Of a stretch of 64,000 bases of DNA, positions 27,155 to 35,294 are shown piece after piece (within the stretch, counting starts at the first letter, position 1; every line of letters begins with the position of its first letter). The stretch comes from Cytophagaceae bacterium (GTDB lineage: Bacteria; Bacteroidota; Bacteroidia; Cytophagales; Spirosomataceae), in contig JADKIR010000004.1 of the NCBI GenBank assembly GCA_016722655.1, positions 2,480,001-2,544,000 on the forward strand. Reading direction: 5' to 3'. The translations under genes were made by a program, and so were the position numbers. The notes beneath the pieces were generated by a model that saw nothing but the letters and a program-made list of their open reading frames with translations, had not been told where the DNA came from and made no database searches.

Positions 27155-27190
27155 TATATTTACTTCTGCATGGAGGCGGCCACAGATTTC
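27155..27190 (+). repeat. Dispersed repeat, left fragment
   Basis: TACTTCTGCATGGAGGCGGC followed by CACAGATTTC aligns with the AATACTCCTGCACAGAGGCA-GCCACAGAG part of copies B and C. The TNT toxin tip follows within about ten bases. Confidence 0.55.
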
Positions 27191-27198
27191 TTGGCTAA

Positions 27199-27339
27199 GA
27201 CTTAATCAAATCGGGTTTCTTAGACGTAGAAACTATTATTCCAAGGTTCGGAAAAAAAGGTGTAGGGGGAATCCAATTGAAATTGCCAGAAAGAATTATG
27301 GATTTGCTCAATAAAGGGATTATTATAAAAGTATTATAA
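27199..27339 (+). pseudogene. Headless TNT-type toxin tip 1
   Basis: An open frame of 46 codons with no start, ending at TAA 27337-27339, one base before the next ATG. It reads LDVETIIPRFGKKGVGGIQL followed by KLPERIMDLLNKGIIIKVL. This is the typical end of TNT-domain toxins (NAD+ glycohydrolases such as the tuberculosis necrotizing toxin): the P-x-FG-x-G-GGxQ motif with the Gln that contributes to NAD+ hydrolysis, then a short helix and a hydrophobic C-terminal strand. The catalytic N-terminal part of the domain is missing, so this copy cannot be active alone. Confidence 0.65.
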
Positions 27340-27340
27340 A

Positions 27341-27733
27341 ATGAAAAAAATAGAAACAGAAACCAAAGAGATTTTTTTTGGGGATGAATTGACAATTCAA
27401 AAAAAATCAACTTTTTTTTCTCTTTATTCTAAAAAAATATTCGATTTACGAATAGAATTAAATAGTTTTTCTAACAATTATTTGGATAAATTAATATTCG
27501 AAAATGAAAATTTAAGACACTATTTTTTCAATGGTACTAAAATTCGAAAATCTTATATTTCAGGATCTGTTTTTTTCCATGGAACTGAAAACTTAAGCTC
27601 TAATTATTTTATTTTTAAAAATGAAATTGGGAATTTTTTAATAATTATTTCTTGTGGAGAGGTAAATAGAATGATTTATAAAGTTTATGTGGAAGAGATT
27701 TGGCAATTTGAAGAGGGGGAAATAATTTCTTAA
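27341..27733 (+). CDS. Putative TNT-toxin immunity protein, paralogue 1
   Basis: A 130-residue cytoplasmic protein, very AT-rich, starting one base after the stop of TNT tip 1. It begins KKIETETKEIFFGDELTI and ends VYVEEIWQFEEGEII. The end matches that of the gene at 27862 (VEAILEFEDGEII), and both have a similar length and order of strands, so they are paralogues. I do not recognise a named immunity family. The immunity role is inferred from position directly after a toxin tip, repeated twice in tandem. Confidence 0.6.
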   Translation: MKKIETETKEIFFGDELTIQKKSTFFSLYSKKIFDLRIELNSFSNNYLDKLIFENENLRHYFFNGTKIRKSYISGSVFFHGTENLSSNYFIFKNEIGNFLIIISCGEVNRMIYKVYVEEIWQFEEGEIIS

Positions 27734-27734
27734 A

Positions 27735-27860
27735 AAAATCATAGACGTATATTTTGGGCAAATAATACCTTGGTTTGGGCAGCCTGGTGGTAGCACTCAG
27801 TATTTGCTACCAGATGGAATTACAAATTTAAAAGTTGATAAAATTATTGAAATATTTTAA
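27735..27860 (+). pseudogene. Headless TNT-type toxin tip 2
   Basis: About 41 open codons directly behind the first immunity-like gene, ending at TAA 27858-27860. The product IIPWFGQPGGSTQYLLPDGI has the clearest TNT motif (PWFGQPGG-TQY) followed by NLKVDKIIEIF. It lacks the front of the domain and any start. The one-base gap to the next ATG is identical to that of tip 1, so the tip-immunity unit seems to have been duplicated and then diverged, or inserted by recombination in the toxin tip. Confidence 0.7.
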
Positions 27861-27861
27861 A

Positions 27862-28245
27862 ATGAAAAAAGCAAATTTTAAACCGAAACAAATTTATGAT
27901 GGACCAGACGAAGAATTTTACACATGGAACCATAAAGTGATTTTTGAAGGCAAAGAGATAAAGGTAGGAAATGCTTTCAAATGGGGGCAAAAATACATAC
28001 ACAATTTAAAATTTAAGGATTCTGAAATAGAAAATGCTTTTTTTAAATCTTTACCGTTTCTTCATTTTGATGAAAATTCTAATTTTTATGATGGATTAAA
28101 TAATCAAATTGTTAATTATGAAATCACAAAATTTGACGAAATTAATTATCTAATTCTACTTTCATCTGAAGAAAGAAGTACAGGGAGATATCAAATAAAC
28201 GTTGAAGCTATTTTGGAGTTTGAAGATGGGGAGATAATCGGTTAG
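27862..28245 (+). CDS. Putative TNT-toxin immunity protein, paralogue 2
   Basis: A 127-residue cytoplasmic protein; the ATG at 27862 is chosen over 27835 because it mirrors the start of the upstream paralogue and follows the toxin-tip stop by one base. It contains WNHKVIFEGKEIKVGNAFKW and ends VEAILEFEDGEIIG. Paralogous to 27341-27733 at the C-terminus. Predicted to neutralise the cognate TNT toxin; no such full toxin is in the window, so it may protect against toxins from neighbours. Confidence 0.6.
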   Translation: MKKANFKPKQIYDGPDEEFYTWNHKVIFEGKEIKVGNAFKWGQKYIHNLKFKDSEIENAFFKSLPFLHFDENSNFYDGLNNQIVNYEITKFDEINYLILLSSEERSTGRYQINVEAILEFEDGEIIG

Positions 28246-28257
28246 GAAAAAGTTCTT

Positions 28258-28316
28258 CATTTAGAATCTCTTAAGGCCTCTGAATTCAAGAAGTTTGCTG
28301 CTTATAACACTTTAAG
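28258..28316 (+). repeat. Dispersed repeat, right copy
   Basis: AGAATCTCTTAAGGCCTCTG, then AATTCAAGAAGTTTGCTGCT and TATAACACTTTAA align position by position with 19176-19232 of the right copy. It closes the TNT cassette just before the trehalase gene's 3' end. Confidence 0.6.
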
Positions 28317-28365
28317 TCTTTCCCCAAAATATTCAAACAAAGTCCCACACTCAAATCCCAATAAC

Positions 28366-29808
28366 CTAAAACAACTCAGCATGCTTCATGGCCAGATAAA
28401 CCCCGTTGGTCCAGCCAAAACCGTCCTGGTTGGGGTATTCTCCGCCGCCGGTCGTTTCTTCTGAGCTTACGTTATATTTTTCCGTAAATTTCCCTTCTGT
28501 TGCAAATACTTTTTCGTTTAAGGTCAGCCAATTGGTCTGTATCTTTTTGGACAAGTCGTCAAATCCATAGTTTTTCAAGCCAACATATGCCATCCACTGC
28601 AACGGTGCCCAGCCGTTGGGTGCATCCCATTGTTGCTCACTAACGGTGGTAGTCGTAATCAATCCGCCATTTTTCAGGAATTCGTTCTTGATTTTTTCAG
28701 CTGTTTTTTCTGCTTTTTCTTTTTTACTAATTTCAAAATACAAGGGGAAAACTCCTGCCAGCGTGAGATTTTCACGGTGCATTTCCTGTTTCAGGTCAAA
28801 ATCGCAGAAAAATTCTTTTTCATCATTCCAAAAGTATTTTTCTATGGCTTTTTTTCTGGATTCAGCCCTGATTTCAAAGGCATAGTGTTTTTCAGGAGAA
28901 ATTTCTGAAATCATTTTTTCGAGATGAAAAAGCAGACAATTCAGGTCCACCGGCACAATTTCAGAAGTATTTATCGTACCCAGGTCTTCCGGGTTTTCCA
29001 GCCATCGGCTGCTGAAATCCCAGCCCGACTCACATGCCGCCCTCAGATTCAGAAAAAGTGATTCGGCTTTTTGTGCAGCGTTTTCGGACAGTTCTACATC
29101 TTCCCGGTATGACTCAGGCCGTGGGGATGGATCATCATCATAATATCGGTTTAAAACCTCACCTCCCGGCATATTTATGGCTCTTTTGCTCATCCAGAAA
29201 TCATATTCTTTCAATAATTGAGACAAATAATCCTTTGGTTTTTTTACAGATGGAAAAGTATCCAAAAGTTTTACCATTAAACTAAAAAACGGCGGCTGAG
29301 AGCGGCTCAGGAAATAAGTGCGGTTGCCATTGGGTATGAAACCATATGTATCAATGAGATAAGCGAAGTTCTCAATCATGTTTTCGACCAGCTCGTATTT
29401 TTCGGAGACAATCAGACCCAGCATCGTGAAATAACTGTCCCAATAATATACCTCCTGAAATCTCCCACCCGGCACCACAAATGGTTTTGGAAGGCTGATA
29501 AGCGTGGAATCGGGAGAGTGCTCAGGTGTTTTTTGGGTCAGAAAATCCCATAGTCGGTGAATATGATTTTCCGGGGCAATGGTTTTATCTGAAGCATAAA
29601 TTTCTTTGATTTGAGGTTTGGGTTCAAAGTTTTCATTCACAAAAATTTTAATGTTAAATCCAGCTTTGCTTTTTGCCTTATTAAAATTCCTGGAAATTTC
29701 TGCCATACTTTTTGTGGGCTCCAGATCAGGAAAAGTTTTGGAATCTTCGAAGACTCCGGCCATCTGCACAGCGGCAAAAAGCTCCTTGTTTTCAACTACT
29801 GTTGCCAT
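28366..29808 (-). CDS. treF: Trehalase, glycoside hydrolase family 37
   Basis: A 480-residue inverting hydrolase that splits trehalose into two glucoses. Signature 1 is PGGRFQEVYYWDSY (113-126) and signature 2 is QWDAPNGWAPLQW near residue 400; the C-terminal EETTGGGEYPNQDGFGWTNG is the catalytic-base region. There is no signal peptide, so it is cytoplasmic like TreF rather than periplasmic TreA. Its ATG overlaps the TGA stop of the upstream transporter by one base, so translation is coupled. With the transporter and the divergent AraC regulator it forms a trehalose uptake and breakdown unit. Confidence 0.95.
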   Translation of the reverse strand: MATVVENKELFAAVQMAGVFEDSKTFPDLEPTKSMAEISRNFNKAKSKAGFNIKIFVNENFEPKPQIKEIYASDKTIAPENHIHRLWDFLTQKTPEHSPDSTLISLPKPFVVPGGRFQEVYYWDSYFTMLGLIVSEKYELVENMIENFAYLIDTYGFIPNGNRTYFLSRSQPPFFSLMVKLLDTFPSVKKPKDYLSQLLKEYDFWMSKRAINMPGGEVLNRYYDDDPSPRPESYREDVELSENAAQKAESLFLNLRAACESGWDFSSRWLENPEDLGTINTSEIVPVDLNCLLFHLEKMISEISPEKHYAFEIRAESRKKAIEKYFWNDEKEFFCDFDLKQEMHRENLTLAGVFPLYFEISKKEKAEKTAEKIKNEFLKNGGLITTTTVSEQQWDAPNGWAPLQWMAYVGLKNYGFDDLSKKIQTNWLTLNEKVFATEGKFTEKYNVSSEETTGGGEYPNQDGFGWTNGVYLAMKHAELF

Positions 29809-31037
29809 CAGTCTGCCGGATTTTGTTTTTTAATGATACTGTTGATTCTCAAAACAAACACAATCAGCAAGCCTATCGGGATCATCAGAAAATAAAAGGC
29901 GTTTACCCCTCCGATTCTTTCAAAAAGCGTCCCGACAATTCTGGAACCAATCGTGCCACCCAAAGCTGAGAAAATGATGATCAGGCCCGACATTGCCGAA
30001 TGCAGGTGCTTAGGCAAGCTACTCAAAACCGCGGAGTTGAGCAATGGGTAGATGGGGGCGATAAAAAGGCCAATTAATGGTAATACAAAACCTAAAAACG
30101 GCACATCGCTTAATGCCGAAATCTGCGTGACTTCACCTGAGATTTGCAGTTTCGGCAATACCAAAAATAATATAAGCATGGCCACCAAAGAGCAGGCAAT
30201 TACGATATAAACCCACGAAATAAATTTAGATACATATCCGGCCAAAAACCTTCCCGCTGCCAGTGAAATAGCTAAAATGGAGGCCATTTGCACACTTAAT
30301 TTTTCAGAAAAAGAGAATATTTTTTGATTAAATCGGGGTAGCCAGGTCATGATTCCCTGCTCGATCATGACAAAGAAAAACGCCGAACCTACAAAGATCA
30401 AAACCAAAGGAAGTATGATGAGCTTGACAGAATCCATGAGATCGTCTTTGAGTGAAGAGCTTGAATGTGAGGTATCTAGGTCGATTTTTGCAAATAATAA
30501 AAACAAAAATGAAAGAGCAATCAAGACACACAAAAACAGATATACATTTAGCCAGCTATCAACATTGGTGTCACTGTAAAAAAACGGAAATAAAAAATAA
30601 GCACTTGCAATGCCCACCATAAAAAAGCCCTCAATGGAGCTCATAAAAGAAGTATGTTCCTTCTGCGAAGAGGTGATTTCGCCTATCAGACTATAAACCG
30701 AAAGCTTAATTAATGCAAAACTTACCCCGATACTCAAAAAAAGCATTTTGGCATTGAAAAATGAATTGCCGAAATACATGCTCAGGCAACCGAAAAAGAC
30801 GATTCCCAGGGCAACCATCATGGCTTTTTTGTAACCAAATTTTGGTAAAAAAGAAGCCACCAACAGAGAAACTATTGCAATTGGAAGGTCTTTGAATGCT
30901 TCCAGAATCGATGCGTTGGTTTCGGTTACTTTGTAAACATTGATAGATTTGGAAATGACAATTCCAACAGAGTTTAGCAATATAGCAAACACAAAATAGT
31001 TGAGAAACAAAGAGACTTTGAGTTTCCAGTGATTCAT
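29808..31037 (-). CDS. MFS transporter, probable trehalose/sugar permease
   Basis: A 409-residue, 12-helix major facilitator. I place the start at the ATG at 31037 (MNHWKLKVSLFLNYF), directly before helix 1; the frame extends to 31100, but that stretch encodes a perfect hairpin and a basic tail unlikely in a mature N-terminus. The central loop after helix 6 is long and Ser-rich (DTSHSSSSLKDD). The GRFLAG and GGTIGSRIVGTLFERIGG segments are MFS-like. Substrate is inferred from one-base coupling to the trehalase. The divergent AraC gene suggests substrate-induced expression. Confidence 0.87.
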   Translation of the reverse strand: MNHWKLKVSLFLNYFVFAILLNSVGIVISKSINVYKVTETNASILEAFKDLPIAIVSLLVASFLPKFGYKKAMMVALGIVFFGCLSMYFGNSFFNAKMLFLSIGVSFALIKLSVYSLIGEITSSQKEHTSFMSSIEGFFMVGIASAYFLFPFFYSDTNVDSWLNVYLFLCVLIALSFLFLLFAKIDLDTSHSSSSLKDDLMDSVKLIILPLVLIFVGSAFFFVMIEQGIMTWLPRFNQKIFSFSEKLSVQMASILAISLAAGRFLAGYVSKFISWVYIVIACSLVAMLILFLVLPKLQISGEVTQISALSDVPFLGFVLPLIGLFIAPIYPLLNSAVLSSLPKHLHSAMSGLIIIFSALGGTIGSRIVGTLFERIGGVNAFYFLMIPIGLLIVFVLRINSIIKKQNPAD

Positions 31038-31064
31038 AGGTTCAGGTAAGGTTGAGATAAAATT

Positions 31065-31089
31065 AAAGCGAACTTTTACGGTTCGCTTT
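31065..31089. promoter_or_regulatory. Inverted repeat upstream of the transporter
   Basis: AAAGCGAAC (31065-31073) and GTTCGCTTT (31081-31089) form a perfect 9-bp palindrome with a seven-base spacer, 28 bases before the chosen start. It can be an RNA hairpin in the leader or an operator for a dimeric regulator. Confidence 0.55.
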
Positions 31090-31208
31090 AGATTCATCAT
31101 AGGTTAATTTTTTTCAAGTATATATATTAAGTGCAAAATAATGAAAGAAAATGTATATAATTTTTCAATAATTTATTTAATATTTGTACAAAATTAACAT
31201 TTACTCAA

Positions 31209-32051
31209 ATGGTTCAACTTGAAAGAATAAGCCCTGATGCGGGCTCTTCGTTGAGGGTGCTGTATCATAACGTTATGGCCGATGTTTTCAAGTGGAACTA
31301 TCACTATCATCCCGAGGTTGAGCTGGTATTTGTTTTTGATGGAATCGGCAGAAGGCATGTGGGTAATCATGTGAGTTATTATGAAAGCGGTGACCTCGTT
31401 TTGATTGGTTCCAATCTTCCTCATGCGGGTTTTGGATATGGGGCACTTGCAATGCATGAAGAAGTGGTGGTTCAGTTTTCTGATGAAATCATCCATCGCT
31501 CACCAGAATTTTTGGCCATCCTTGAGCTTCTTGAAAAATCAAAAACCGGTTTGTGTTTTGGGAAAGAAACCAGAGAGTTATTGCGAGAAAAATTTGTTAA
31601 AATAAGGCAAATTCATGGTATTGAACGTTTTTTGGTATTGATAGAAATCCTTAAAAGTCTTTCAGAAACCAATGATTATTTTTGTTTGAATGAAAGAGTT
31701 TTTGAAAAAGGTACATTTACGAAAGATCAACAAAGAGCGAGAAGGATTTTTGATTTTATCAAAGAGAATTATGCCCGGGATATTACCACCAACGAAGTTG
31801 CCGAAATTAGCAATTTGACCGTGCCCGCATTCTGCAACTATTTCAAAAAGAATTTTGGCGTTACTTTCACCGATTTCCTGAATCAATTTCGAATCAATCA
31901 GGCCTGTTTACTACTTACCGAAAATCAGAATATCTCAGAGGTGGGCTTTCAATGCGGTTTTAATTCGCTTTCCTATTTTAGTCGCACTTTTAAGCAAGTG
32001 AAAAATCTTTCGCCAAAGGAATTTCAGCTTAGGGTTTTTGAGGGGAAATAA
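31209..32051 (+). CDS. AraC family transcriptional regulator with cupin domain
   Basis: A 280-residue regulator. Residues 1-130 form a cupin-like sugar-sensing domain (FKWNYHYHPEVELVFVFDG, then GDLVLIGSNLPH), and the last 100 residues carry the two AraC helix-turn-helix units (NEVAEISNLTVPAFCNYFKK and ISEVGFQCGFNSLSYFSRTFK, then LSPKEFQ). It is divergent from the MFS-trehalase operon, separated by 171 bases including the palindrome at 31065, and is the likely activator of that operon with trehalose or a derivative as effector (inference). Confidence 0.93.
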   Translation: MVQLERISPDAGSSLRVLYHNVMADVFKWNYHYHPEVELVFVFDGIGRRHVGNHVSYYESGDLVLIGSNLPHAGFGYGALAMHEEVVVQFSDEIIHRSPEFLAILELLEKSKTGLCFGKETRELLREKFVKIRQIHGIERFLVLIEILKSLSETNDYFCLNERVFEKGTFTKDQQRARRIFDFIKENYARDITTNEVAEISNLTVPAFCNYFKKNFGVTFTDFLNQFRINQACLLLTENQNISEVGFQCGFNSLSYFSRTFKQVKNLSPKEFQLRVFEGK

Positions 32052-32058
32052 AAAAATA

Positions 32059-32089
32059 TTGATTATGTAAACAAAAATGTTTACATTTG
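32059..32089 (+). promoter_or_regulatory. Promoter with overlapping operator of the TA operon
   Basis: TTG at 32059-32061, 20 bases, then TACATTTG at 32082-32089 fit the Bacteroidota promoter. A perfect 9-bp palindrome, ATGTAAACA (32065-32073) and TGTTTACAT (32078-32086), lies between and across the -7 box, ideal for autorepression by the downstream XRE-type protein. The predicted transcript start is within a few bases of the GTG start codon. Confidence 0.65.
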
Positions 32090-32093
32090 TTTC

Positions 32094-32525
32094 GTGGATA
32101 TTGAATTTGAAAAATATAAGGGAATTCATCCGGGGATAGTTTTGGACCGAATACTTCGGAAAGAAGCTATTTCAAAACGTCCTTTTGCACTTTCGATTGG
32201 TGAACACCCTCAGACGCTTAATGCTATCACAAAAGGCAAAAGGAGGATGAACATCCCTTTTTCACTCAAAGCTGAGAATAAACTTGGGCTTCCGGAGGGA
32301 ACACTTTCTCTCCTTCAAACTTATTTTGAAATTGAGCAGGAAAAGAAAAGTCAGTTTAAAATTACACCTGATTTTAATATCATCAGAAAAACTATTTTTT
32401 GGGATACCGATATTGAAAAATTAGACTGGGTAAGCCATCAAAATGCTGTAATTCAACGTGTAATGGAAAGGGGTAATGAAGAGGAAAAGAAAGAAATAAT
32501 AAGATTTTACAACTTGAATATTTAA
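32094..32525 (+). CDS. HigA-like antitoxin, XRE type
   Basis: A 143-residue protein translated from a GTG at 32094. Residues 8-70 (HPGIVLDRILRKEAISKRPF then GEHPQTLNAITKGKRRMNIP and FSLKAENKLGLPEGTLSLLQ) form an XRE/HigA-like helix-turn-helix with the characteristic H-P-G-x-x-L opening. The C-terminal part (ITPDFNIIRKTIFWDTDIEKLDWVSHQ) is as seen in antitoxins paired with AbiEii-type nucleotidyltransferases. It precedes the toxin by 36 bases and should repress its own promoter through the palindrome at 32065. Confidence 0.8.
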   Translation: MDIEFEKYKGIHPGIVLDRILRKEAISKRPFALSIGEHPQTLNAITKGKRRMNIPFSLKAENKLGLPEGTLSLLQTYFEIEQEKKSQFKITPDFNIIRKTIFWDTDIEKLDWVSHQNAVIQRVMERGNEEEKKEIIRFYNLNI

Positions 32526-32561
32526 AAGCTAGACGAAACCGAATAAACTTTTTAATCTACA

Positions 32562-33215
32562 ATGCTTTACTTCAACACAATAAATGATCTGTTAAAAGAA
32601 GTCTTGTTGAAATTGATGAATGCACCGGAATTTAATGAATTCAGGCTTGTAGGTGGCACTGCTTTAAGTTTGCAAATAGGTCACAGAATTTCAGTTGATA
32701 TAGATTTATTTAGTGATCTAGAATATGGAAGTATTGACTTTGGTTCAATTGAAAATTATCTAAAATCTAATTTTGAATATTTTGATTCATTCAGTACTGC
32801 CCAATCAGGATTTGGGAAATCCTATATTGTTGGTAAAGACAGGCAAAATGCCATTAAACTTGATGTTTACTATTCTGATACATTTATACAAGATGCGAAA
32901 GTCGAAGGGGATATTCGATTAGCTACTGTGTCAGAAATCGTTGCAATGAAAATTGATGTTGTACAAAGAGGAGGAAGAAAAAAAGATTTTTGGGATATTC
33001 ATGAATTGTTTTCAAACTTTAGTTTAACCGAAATGCTGGATTTGCATAAAAGGAGATATCCTTATTCACACGATAAAAATTTGATTATCAAAAATTTAGT
33101 TTCTTTTGATTCGGCTGATTTTGATTTTGAACCCATTTGCTTAAAAGGCAAATATTGGCAGTTTATAAAAGAGGATATTGAAGAAATTGTTGGACGATAT
33201 TTAAATGAGAAATGA
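32562..33215 (+). CDS. AbiEii/AbiGii-type nucleotidyltransferase toxin
   Basis: A 217-residue nucleotidyltransferase. The motif LVGGTALSLQIGHRISVDIDLF at residues about 29-50 holds the GG/S and DxD signature of the fold, and IRLATVSEIVAMKIDVVQRGGRKKDFWDIHEL is the second conserved block of the AbiEii family (the K-x-D and R-x-x-x-K-D-x-x-D residues). These enzymes block growth by transferring nucleotides, for example to tRNA acceptor ends, and give abortive phage defence. Operon partner of the antitoxin at 32094. Confidence 0.9.
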   Translation: MLYFNTINDLLKEVLLKLMNAPEFNEFRLVGGTALSLQIGHRISVDIDLFSDLEYGSIDFGSIENYLKSNFEYFDSFSTAQSGFGKSYIVGKDRQNAIKLDVYYSDTFIQDAKVEGDIRLATVSEIVAMKIDVVQRGGRKKDFWDIHELFSNFSLTEMLDLHKRRYPYSHDKNLIIKNLVSFDSADFDFEPICLKGKYWQFIKEDIEEIVGRYLNEK

Positions 33216-33271
33216 AAAAAAAATCCGAAAGCTTTCACTTCCAGATTTTTCAAAATATCATCTATAAAATC

Positions 33272-34987
33272 TCAGGCAATCCACGCCTCCACTTCTTCCT
33301 TGGATGGCATTTTTTCGTCTATTTTTAGTTTTTTACGCATACCGCCCAGGTCGTTGAAGACTTTGTTTGGGTTGGCTTCCTTAAGAGCAGGAATTGTGTA
33401 AAAACCCATTTTTTGCAATGCAGGTACCCACACCGCTGGCACGCCGGCTTCTACAAAATCCTCTACAGTAGCTACTTCTACTTTTTTCTCAGGCCTCATT
33501 TGCGGGAAGAACAGAACCTCCTGAATACTCTGATTATTGGTCATCATCATCGTGAGACGATCAATACCAATACCTATACCGGCTGTCGGTGGCATACCAT
33601 ATTCCAGTGCTCTGATAAAGTCCTCGTCCATGGCCATAGCCTCTTCGTCACCACGCTCAGCCAGGCGAAGCTGCTCCTCAAAACGCTCTCTTTGATCTAT
33701 TGGGTCGTTTAATTCTGAATAAGCGTTGGCCACCTCTTTTCCATTTATAAACAGCTCAAAACGCTCCACCACTCCGGCTTTTGAACGGTGTTTTTTGGTC
33801 AGTGGCGACATCTCAACCGGGTAATCGATGATGAAAGTCGGCTGAATGAGATGGTCTTCCACTTTTTCTCCGAAAATCTCATCAATCAACTTGGCTTTAC
33901 CCATAGTATCGTCCACTTCCATGCCCCATTCTTTGCATTTTGTACGCAATTCCGCTTCAGAAGAGGCATCTACGTTTATGCCTGTATATTTTTCAATGGC
34001 TTCAATGATCGAAAGTCTAGGATAAGGACCCGCAAAGTCGATCACATTTCCCGCGAAAGTCACTTTTGTATCTTCATTTACGGCAACAGCAACTTTTTCG
34101 AGCAATTCCTCGGTCAGACTCATCATCCAGTTGTAGTCTTTGTAGGCAATGTAGAATTCTAATGATGTAAACTCCGGGTTATGCGTGCGGTCCATGCCTT
34201 CGTTACGGAACATTTTCCCAAATTCATACACCCCGTCAAATCCACCGACAATCAGTCTTTTGAGATACAATTCGTTGGCAATACGCATAAACAATGGCAT
34301 ATCCAATGTATTGTGGTGCGTCTTGAAAGGTCTGGCCGCTGCTCCTCCATGAATAGGTTGAAGAATTGGTGTCTCAACTTCCAGCCAGCCTTTATCATCA
34401 AATATCCTACGCATGGTAGAAATTATTTTTGCCCTTTTTACAAAAATCTCACGGTTGTCAGGATTCACAATAAGGTCCACATAACGCATTCTGAAACGCT
34501 GCTCAGGGTCAGTAAAACCGTCATGAATATTGCCGTCGTCGTCCCTTTTTACAATTGGAAGCGGACGCAGCGACTTACTTAATAGCGTAAATGATTTTAC
34601 ATGGATAGAGATTTCCCCGGTTTGGGTTTCGAAACAAAAACCGTTGATGCCCACGATATCTCCAATATCCAAAAGTTTTTTGAATACAGTATTATAAAGG
34701 GTTTTGTCCTCATCAGGACAAAGGTCATCACGACGGAAATACAACTGAATTCTGGCGGTTTCGTCCTGTATTTCGACAAATGAAGCCGAGCCCATGATCC
34801 TGAAACTCATCAATCGGCCTGCAACCGATACATCTTTGAAATCAAACTTATTGTGTTTCCAATGTTTTAAAATATCTCTGATGGTGGTATTGGTAGTAAA
34901 TCCTTCTGCCGGATAAGGATTGATACCCATTTTCATCAATTCTTCCCTCTTCTGCCTTCTTAAAATCTCCTGTTCACTTAAAAGCAT
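33272..34987 (-). CDS. lysS: Lysyl-tRNA synthetase, class II
   Basis: A 571-residue enzyme charging tRNA-Lys. An OB-fold anticodon-binding domain (about 55-150; VSVAGRLMSFRIMGSASFVEIQD) is followed by the class II core with motif 2 in VYEFGKMFRNEGMDRTHNPEFTSLE and motif 3 in GIGIGIDRLTMM. Beyond motif 3 there is an extra stretch of about 75 residues (VEDFVEAGVPAVWVPALQKMGFYTIPALK...) typical of Bacteroidota LysS, absent from E. coli. Single gene; convergent with the toxin pair. Confidence 0.97.
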   Translation of the reverse strand: MLLSEQEILRRQKREELMKMGINPYPAEGFTTNTTIRDILKHWKHNKFDFKDVSVAGRLMSFRIMGSASFVEIQDETARIQLYFRRDDLCPDEDKTLYNTVFKKLLDIGDIVGINGFCFETQTGEISIHVKSFTLLSKSLRPLPIVKRDDDGNIHDGFTDPEQRFRMRYVDLIVNPDNREIFVKRAKIISTMRRIFDDKGWLEVETPILQPIHGGAAARPFKTHHNTLDMPLFMRIANELYLKRLIVGGFDGVYEFGKMFRNEGMDRTHNPEFTSLEFYIAYKDYNWMMSLTEELLEKVAVAVNEDTKVTFAGNVIDFAGPYPRLSIIEAIEKYTGINVDASSEAELRTKCKEWGMEVDDTMGKAKLIDEIFGEKVEDHLIQPTFIIDYPVEMSPLTKKHRSKAGVVERFELFINGKEVANAYSELNDPIDQRERFEEQLRLAERGDEEAMAMDEDFIRALEYGMPPTAGIGIGIDRLTMMMTNNQSIQEVLFFPQMRPEKKVEVATVEDFVEAGVPAVWVPALQKMGFYTIPALKEANPNKVFNDLGGMRKKLKIDEKMPSKEEVEAWIA

Positions 34988-35294
34988 TTTAATTGTATTT
35001 TTTTGAAACCCTTAAAAAACATGCAAAAGTAGCAAAAATTAAGTAAAATTTTGGCTTGAAATACAGTAAAGTGATAATTTATAGGTCAAAAACTAGTATT
35101 TTTTTGTGTCTAAATGTGTTTTTTGTGCAAAATAATAGACAACGATTTGAAAGATTCCGGGTTTGTTTTATACTTAAAAATACACACAAATTTTTTTTTA
35201 ATTGAAAAAGCGAAAGCCGAAAAATAGAATGATTGGGACTTGTGATTTATTTTGAGAAGAAAGTTTTAATTTTGGAAATTCTAAAAAGCCCTAT
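34988..35294. other. Divergent intergenic region
   Basis: AT-rich spacer between lysS and the GHL10 gene. A TAATTTTG box at 35267-35274 could be the -7 element of the latter, with a leader of about 15 bases; a matching -33 is not clear. Nothing else is seen. Confidence 0.4.

Noticed and set aside
27069..27314. 81-residue plus-strand frame
   Set aside because: It overlaps the repeat fragment and TNT tip in another frame and shows no protein-like pattern.
31935..32129. 64-residue minus-strand frame across the AraC end and TA promoter
   Set aside because: Antisense to the AraC C-terminus and covers the palindromic promoter; no family signals.
34181..34582. 133-residue plus-strand frame within lysS
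   Set aside because: Antisense to conserved class II motifs of lysS; compositional shadow.
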